A stretch of 64,000 bases of DNA, from contig NZ_JAUSUP010000001.1 of NCBI RefSeq assembly GCF_030814115.1, positions 806,001-870,000 on the forward strand, read 5' to 3'. Position numbers and translations under genes: made by a program. Within the stretch, counting starts at the first letter, position 1, and each line of letters starts with the position of its first letter. Below the pieces are notes generated by a model, which was not told the DNA's origin, did no database searches, and worked only from the letters and a program-made list of their open reading frames with translations. Origin of the DNA: Alkalibacillus filiformis. Lineage in GTDB: Bacteria; Bacillota; Bacilli; Bacillales; Alkalibacillaceae. Shown here piece by piece: positions 59,429 to 64,000 of the stretch.

Positions 59429-60294
59429 TACTCTTCCTCCTCTTCATCAATAACGGTTGAATGCAAATCGCGATCAACAACCATAACTTGGCTTATATCT
59501 TGTAAATTTGCTGCCGGTTCTACATACGCAACTTTAGTTAATCCATATGAATCTAATTCAATTGAGCTAACCTCACCTATAAGAATCCCTCTAGGGAAAA
59601 CGCCTCCTAAACCAGAAGTTACAACAGCTTGTCCCTCTTCAAGCTCATCTTCTCCAGTCAGCTCGCGGAAAACTAACTTCTCTGTATCACTATCATATCC
59701 TTCAACTAAACCGAAAATCGAATCATCACCATCAACGATCGCAGAAACTTGATGTTCTGTACCAAACCCACTTAACAACTGAACCGTTGACGTTAATTGT
59801 GAGGCATTAATCACTTTACCAACCATGCCTTCTGCTGTTCTTACAGCCATATTAGCTTCAACACCATGTTGTTTACCTCGATTAATGGTCACTTGTTGAA
59901 ACCATCTTTCTGGACTTCTAGCGACAACTGAAGCATTTAGTGTTTGATAATCGGTAAGTGTTGACTCAACTTCAGCCATTGCCCTTAATTCTTCATTTTC
60001 ATTTTCTAATTCATTGACTTGATAAGCTAACGTTTTATAATCTTGTAATTCTTCTTTTAACACTTTATTTTGTTCATATACATTTTTTATTTCCCCAACG
60101 GAATCAAAAATTTCAACAAAATAATTTAACGGTGTGTGTAATATATTTTGAAAGAATCCGACTGTGTCAATTGCAAACTGAGCTGGTAAACTCTCGCCAC
60201 TATCGGACCTTAGTGAATAACCAATTAAACTGACAATTAGTATAATCCCTACTAAAAATACAATTAGTTTTCTCTTTCTTAAAAACGATGGCAT
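59428..60294 (-). CDS. mreC: Rod shape-determining protein MreC
   Basis: The 288-residue protein has one membrane helix (about residues 9-27), a coiled coil (about 68-106) and an extracytoplasmic beta-barrel domain with WFQQVTINRGKQHGVEANMAV and VVTSGLGGVFPRGILIGEV. It organises the cell-wall elongation complex. An acidic tail (EEEEE) ends the protein. Confidence 0.95.
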   Translation of the reverse strand: MPSFLRKRKLIVFLVGIILIVSLIGYSLRSDSGESLPAQFAIDTVGFFQNILHTPLNYFVEIFDSVGEIKNVYEQNKVLKEELQDYKTLAYQVNELENENEELRAMAEVESTLTDYQTLNASVVARSPERWFQQVTINRGKQHGVEANMAVRTAEGMVGKVINASQLTSTVQLLSGFGTEHQVSAIVDGDDSIFGLVEGYDSDTEKLVFRELTGEDELEEGQAVVTSGLGGVFPRGILIGEVSSIELDSYGLTKVAYVEPAANLQDISQVMVVDRDLHSTVIDEEEEE

Positions 60295-60311
60295 AAACGT
60301 TACACCTTCTC

Positions 60312-61352
60312 TTAATTTAGCGTATTTCTTTCTGCAACATTTGGTGCATTTTTGAAGTGTTCAAGTTGATCTAAAGCTCTGCCAGTACCAATTGCAACAC
60401 ACTCTAAAGGATTTTCTGCAATGAAAACTGGCATATCAGTAGCATAACTTATTTCCTCATTTAAATATTTCAATAATGCTCCCCCACCTGTTAAGACAAT
60501 GCCTGTATTTATAATATCTGAGGACAATTCTGGTGGTGAGCTCTCAAGTGTGTTTTTAATTGCTTCGATAATTGCTTCTACCGTTTCACTAATAGCTTCA
60601 ACTACTTCTTCACTATGAATTGTAACAGTTTGAGGAAGTCCTGTGACAAGGTCACGACCTCTAATGTCCATTTTACCACGTTGATCGTCATTACGTGCAG
60701 CACCTAATTCAAATTTTAACTGTTCTGCTGTTGATTCTCCAATTAACAGACCATGTTTTTTACGAATATACGTAATAATTTGTTGATCCATTTTATCTCC
60801 AGCCATACGAATCGATTTGCTAGTAACAGTACCGCCTAAAGAAATAATTGCAACTTCTGTCGTGCCTCCTCCAATGTCAACAACCATATTACCAGTAGGC
60901 TCCCAAACAGGTAAGTCAGCACCTATTGCTGCTGCAAATGGTTCTGAAATTGGATATACTTCTTTAGCACCAGCTTGTTTAGTAGCATCAAGCACAGCTC
61001 GTTCCTCTACCATTGTAATCCCTGAAGGAACGCACACAATCACATTTGGCTTAGCTGAGAAGATTGACTTTGCTTTATGAACTTTACTTACGTAGTAATT
61101 CATCATAGCAGCTGTCGTATCAAAATCTGCAATTACACCGTCTTTCATTGGACGAATAACTGATATATTCTCTGGTGTTCTTCCCACCATCTTTTTCGCT
61201 TCATTTCCAACTGCAGAAATTTCATTAGTATGCTTATTTACTGCTACAACAGTTGGTTCATTTAATACAATACCTTTATTTTTCACAAAAACAAGCGTAT
61301 TAGCCGTACCTAAATCTATACCGAAATCTCGGTTCATAAATGATGTTCCCAA
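60312..61352 (-). CDS. mreB: Rod shape-determining protein MreB (actin homologue)
   Basis: The 346-residue protein has the actin-fold motifs [27 protein letters not shown] and [17 protein letters not shown] 61352 lies 8 nt after AGGGGC and gives the N-terminus [14 protein letters not shown], aligning with B. subtilis MreB; the ATG at 61337 lacks a ribosome-binding site. It polymerises on the membrane and guides lateral wall synthesis. It heads mreBCD-minCD. Confidence 0.95.
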   Translation of the reverse strand: MGTSFMNRDFGIDLGTANTLVFVKNKGIVLNEPTVVAVNKHTNEISAVGNEAKKMVGRTPENISVIRPMKDGVIADFDTTAAMMNYYVSKVHKAKSIFSAKPNVIVCVPSGITMVEERAVLDATKQAGAKEVYPISEPFAAAIGADLPVWEPTGNMVVDIGGGTTEVAIISLGGTVTSKSIRMAGDKMDQQIITYIRKKHGLLIGESTAEQLKFELGAARNDDQRGKMDIRGRDLVTGLPQTVTIHSEEVVEAISETVEAIIEAIKNTLESSPPELSSDIINTGIVLTGGGALLKYLNEEISYATDMPVFIAENPLECVAIGTGRALDQLEHFKNAPNVAERNTLN

Positions 61353-61420
61353 TCTTGATCGCCCCTCTGTAAAAATAAGATTGATACTATAAAATACGCT
61401 TTTAATGTTTAAAACATGAA

Positions 61421-61463
61421 TAAGCACCACAATTATTTAAAACTCTTTAATTGATGGTGCTTA
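61421..61463 (-). other. Stem-loop in the mreB leader
   Basis: A perfect 9-bp inverted repeat, TAAGCACCA (61421-61429) and TGGTGCTTA (61455-61463), starts just downstream of the mreB promoter and has further AATT pairing inside. There is no U tract, so it is not an obvious terminator. Confidence 0.5.
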
Positions 61464-61473
61464 AAAACACTTT

Positions 61474-61503
61474 ATTATATATATTATACGAAAAATAATT
61501 CAA
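61474..61503 (-). promoter_or_regulatory. Sigma-A promoter of mreBCD-minCD
   Basis: TTGAAT (61503-61498), 18 nt and TATAAT (61479-61474). A second TATAAT at 61488-61483 overlaps, but has no -35 at the right distance. Confidence 0.65.
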
Positions 61504-61578
61504 AATAGATAGGTTAACACGGTTCAAATATATGTGATTTTTTAACTATTTTTTATGAAAATATTAATTAAAACTAAA

Positions 61579-62228
61579 CTATAAGTACCCCTTTTCTTTC
61601 ATTGAAATATACTTATGGTCCCCGATGACTAAATGATCTAATAACTCAATCCCTACGACTTTACCTGATTCATACAATCTTCTCGTTACATGGACATCTT
61701 CATTTGATGGGGAAGGATCTCCTGATGGATGGTTATGAGCACAAATGACTGAAGCAGCCGAATGTTTAATAGCTTCTTTAAACACTTCACGAGGATGAAC
61801 AATAGAAGAATTAAGACTACCAATAAAAAATACAACGCAACAAAGTGTTCTTGTTTTAAGCCACGCAAATCCTCCATTAAGAAATTAGCACCATCTTCTG
61901 GGCTCCTAATTACATATTGATCACTCGTCTTATAAGTATGGATTCGCTTACCTAATTCTAACGCTGCCATCAATTGTACCGCTTTAGCTACACCGATACC
62001 ATTAATGCTTGTTAACTCATTAATCGAGGCATCTCTTAGCAGTAACAAACCTTCGAAGTGTTTTAATAAACGTGTAGCTAACGATATTGCTGATTGGCCC
62101 TTAGAACCACTGCCAATTAAAATAGCTATTAACTCATGGTTAGATAAAGCTTGTGGCCCTACTTCAATTAACCTTTCTCTTGGTCGGTCACTTTCAGGTA
62201 CATCTCTAATTAAAATGTTATTACTCAA
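61579..62228 (-). pseudogene. radC: radC, disrupted by an internal frameshifting deletion
   Basis: The 5' part (from TTG 62228, 8 nt after AGAGGAG) reads SNNILIRDVPESDRPRERLI through [11 protein letters not shown] and includes the helix-hairpin-helix (LTSINGIGVAKAVQL). The 3' part continues in another frame from [19 protein letters not shown] to [14 protein letters not shown], the JAMM motif, and ends KEKGYL. Compared with the B. subtilis protein as I recall it, about 13 residues (LNTKNQV...T) are missing at 61825-61833, a net loss of about 37 nt that shifts the frame. Both halves are otherwise well conserved, so the event looks recent. RadC function in repair is unproven. Confidence 0.88.
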
Positions 62229-62289
62229 TATACATGCTCCTCTCATAAAACATAGACATGTATATTTTAAAAAACTACTTATAATAAAA

Positions 62290-62319
62290 CAAAAAGGGAA
62301 AAACTCATTTTCCCTTTTA
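62290..62319 (-). terminator. Terminator after spoIIB
   Basis: AAAAGGGAAAA (62292-62302) pairs with TTTTCCCTTTT (62308-62318), followed on the minus strand by a T-rich tail. Confidence 0.8.
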
Positions 62320-62385
62320 TAAACTTGAATTAAATTCTGTGATTTGTTTTGAAGAAACAAAACGCTCCATTTTTTAAAATTTAAA

Positions 62386-63219
62386 CTAAATTGCATCATA
62401 AAATAAATAAATTGTTAAAAGTAAGGTTTTATTTTGTAGAAGTTGTTCACCTTCATTACTGGCATGATCCGTTATAATATTAATCGCCTCGTCTAAATAG
62501 TTGTGATCACTATAATGATTAGGTAGTTGTGATAACCAGTCTTCTACACGTTCTCTCCATTCATCATTCAGTTCCGTTTGCTGAATAAGCTCTTCACCAT
62601 GGATTAGCCAATCATGAACAGCTCCTGGAACTTCTACTTCCTCACTTGAAAATGTCCAAGTTTTACTTATATAATCTTCATTTCTTTCAAGACCATTCGA
62701 TTCAAAGTAATTAATAACTTCACTTTCTAAAGAAGAGTCCTGTAACAAACTCGTTAACAGCACATATTGACCATTATCTTCTGTCACAACCGAAGGAATT
62801 AAGTCTAAGTGCAACTGCATCTCTCTAGCATTTTCCTCCGAAGAGAAAACCCCCAATTGGAAAACTTCATGCGTGGATAAGTTCGTTTGAAACACCGTCG
62901 AATCACCTTGGTTACTCACACCTTCACTCTGTCCTTCTTCTCCTTCATCATCATCTTGAGTACCAATTGTCTCAACAGGAGTCCCGACAGGGGTTTGATC
63001 AGTAGACAAGTCAAAGAAATACATCATTGCGAATCCGAATAGTGTTCCTAAAGCAACAGCTAAAATAACCGCTCTTAGTACAGTAACTGAAAACTTCTTT
63101 TTACTAGAGAAACTATGTATCCCTCTACTTTTCGGTGTCAAAACTTGTTCTAAGTCATGTGAACGATGGTCTTTAGAATCCTGATTAATTGTTACTCTAA
63201 CCTTTTTACGCTCGTCCAT
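62386..63219 (-). CDS. spoIIB: SpoIIB-like SPOR-domain protein
   Basis: The 277-residue protein has a basic cytoplasmic N-terminus, one membrane helix (about residues 49-70), an acidic linker (VETIGTQDDDEGEEGQSEG) and a SPOR domain (about 115-185: FQLGVFSSEENAREMQLHL). This is the layout of SpoIIB, which acts in septal peptidoglycan thinning during engulfment. Position upstream of radC agrees, although maf and comC are absent. The remaining C-terminus is helical and not recognised. Confidence 0.82.
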   Translation of the reverse strand: MDERKKVRVTINQDSKDHRSHDLEQVLTPKSRGIHSFSSKKKFSVTVLRAVILAVALGTLFGFAMMYFFDLSTDQTPVGTPVETIGTQDDDEGEEGQSEGVSNQGDSTVFQTNLSTHEVFQLGVFSSEENAREMQLHLDLIPSVVTEDNGQYVLLTSLLQDSSLESEVINYFESNGLERNEDYISKTWTFSSEEVEVPGAVHDWLIHGEELIQQTELNDEWRERVEDWLSQLPNHYSDHNYLDEAINIITDHASNEGEQLLQNKTLLLTIYLFYDAI

Positions 63220-63314
63220 ATTTTAACCACCTTCATCCTTATTGGTTGAAATCCTATCATATTTCAACTAAAAAAAAGATAAAATTGTGTCATATAGTTT
63301 ATTCAATTTCAGAC

Positions 63315-63350
63315 AAAAAATGACCCCTACTTTAAAATAGGGGTCACTTT
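63315..63350 (-). terminator. Terminator after the GGDEF gene
   Basis: TGACCCCTA (63321-63329) pairs perfectly with TAGGGGTCA (63338-63346); the minus strand ends in six T residues. Confidence 0.9.
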
Positions 63351-63375
63351 TCATGAGCATATTCGGATTAGTTAG

Positions 63376-64000
63376 TTACATTGCAACAGCTGCTGATGCA
63401 ACACGATTCTTACCACTCCGCTTAGCACCTACATACATTGAACGGTCAGCTTGTCTGATAAGTTCTTCAGGAGATTCACAATGATCAGGGTAAGTTGCAA
63501 CCCCGATGCTTGCTGTTACATATACTTTTACTGAATCTTCTCCTTCAATCATATGTTCATAAACGACAAATGGATCTTTAGCAATCATAAAGCGTATATC
63601 TTCAGCTAGTTTAATTGCGTCTTCGTGTTCAAGGTCTTTTATAAGTACCGTGAACTCCTCACCACCGTAACGAGCTATAATCCCACGGTCACCAACATAT
63701 TCTTCTAGTCTTCTAGCTAACTCTATTAAAACCTCGTTACCTGCCTCGTGACCATATGTATCATTTAACTTTTTAAATGAATCGAGGTCAAATAAAATAA
63801 CGGATAACTTTTCCTCTAAGCCTTTTTCCATTAAATCTAGTGCATAACCTTCTAAGTGCTCAGTAAAATACCGATAGTTATATAAGCCTGTTAATCGATC
63901 ACGTTGACTTTTGTTTTTCTCTGACTGATAGTGCCTTGCATTTTCAATTGCAACTGAAAGAAAGTTACCAAGAATTTCGAGCAACATTAGGTGATATTTT
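63376..64000 (-). CDS. GAF-GGDEF diguanylate cyclase (N-terminus beyond window)
   Basis: The frame is open to the right edge; an ATG at 63987 is internal, because the preceding codons (KYHL) continue a GAF-domain helix (MLLEILGNFLSVAIENARHY). The GGDEF domain (about 160 residues) has DRLTGLYNYRYF, FDLDSFKKLNDTYGHEAGNEVL and the active-site loop RYGGEEF, so cyclic-di-GMP synthesis is likely. The inhibitory RxxD site expected five residues before the loop is not present. It is not part of the B. subtilis order here. Confidence 0.88.
   Translation of the reverse strand, partial: KYHLMLLEILGNFLSVAIENARHYQSEKNKSQRDRLTGLYNYRYFTEHLEGYALDLMEKGLEEKLSVILFDLDSFKKLNDTYGHEAGNEVLIELARRLEEYVGDRGIIARYGGEEFTVLIKDLEHEDAIKLAEDIRFMIAKDPFVVYEHMIEGEDSVKVYVTASIGVATYPDHCESPEELIRQADRSMYVGAKRSGKNRVASAAVAM

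Noticed and set aside
61686-62399. Single radC-like protein with a hydrophobic C-terminus
   Set aside because: The hydrophobic tail after ALYF is the out-of-frame reading of conserved RadC sequence, so it is a frameshift product and not a new fusion.

Overview
The window is 64 kb of low-GC Firmicutes chromosome. Gene order and content point to a spore-forming Bacillaceae: sigK, spoIVFA/FB, spo0B, spoVB, safA, a CoxA-type lipoprotein, spoIIB, rsfA, sda and comN are all present, and most of the window follows the Bacillus subtilis yqeG-sda and yrrS-to-spoIIB order. A complete-looking run of Mrp Na+/H+ antiporter genes, an ArsB/NhaD-type ion transporter and a very acidic YrrS suggest a salt- or alkali-adapted species; this is inference. 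There are no tRNA or rRNA genes, no transposase, no CRISPR array and no prophage.

Layout. 1-1100: partial yqeG (minus) divergent from the checkpoint gene sda, with a DnaA-box cluster between them. 1.1-6.5 kb: mrpA-C-D-E-F-G operon, with no mrpB. 6.5-7.7 kb: an uninterrupted sigK behind a sigma-E-type promoter, then a 49-codon Tyr/His-rich membrane mini-protein. 7.7-24.3 kb (minus): mtnN, yrrS, greA, udk, trmR, mltG, yrzB, ruvX, ireB, T-box-controlled alaS, two small conserved proteins, recD2, a TPR protein, mnmA, a cysteine desulfurase, cymR and rarA. 24.4-26.0 kb: rsfA (plus) with a forespore-type promoter, a field of GC-rich palindromic repeats, and 6S RNA (minus). 26-38 kb (minus): hisS-aspS with a T-box, dtd, relA, apt, recJ, a LapA-like protein, secDF, comN. 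38.4-42.5 kb: spoVB, a DUF421 protein, an ArsB/NhaD transporter, a YrzE-like protein. 42.5-43.0 kb: a second copy of the repeat. 43-54 kb (minus): yajC, tgt, queA, a DUF2905 protein, ruvBA with a LexA box, yebC, an SDR, a YhcN/CoxA lipoprotein, nadE, safA, obg, spo0B, rpmA, prp, rplU with an L21 leader. 54-64 kb (minus): rng, spoIVFB/FA, minD/C, mreD/C/B, a frameshifted radC, spoIIB and a truncated GAF-GGDEF gene.

How parts fit together. SigK and its processing protease SpoIVFB with regulator SpoIVFA are both here. Prp and its substrate L27 are adjacent. CymR sits beside a cysteine desulfurase and MnmA (sulfur supply to tRNA thiolation). Two T-box leaders tie aminoacyl-tRNA synthetase expression to tRNA charging.

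Most notable: (i) a structured GC-rich repeat present twice, whose terminal stems differ in sequence but pair in each copy; (ii) radC inactivated by an internal deletion of about 37 nt that removes 13 codons and shifts the frame; (iii) an mrp operon without mrpB; (iv) an sda leader in which a small hairpin separates Shine-Dalgarno and start codon; (v) overlapping Asp/His specifier triplets in the hisS-aspS T-box. No wholly new enzymatic system was seen; the repeat family is the best candidate for something undescribed.
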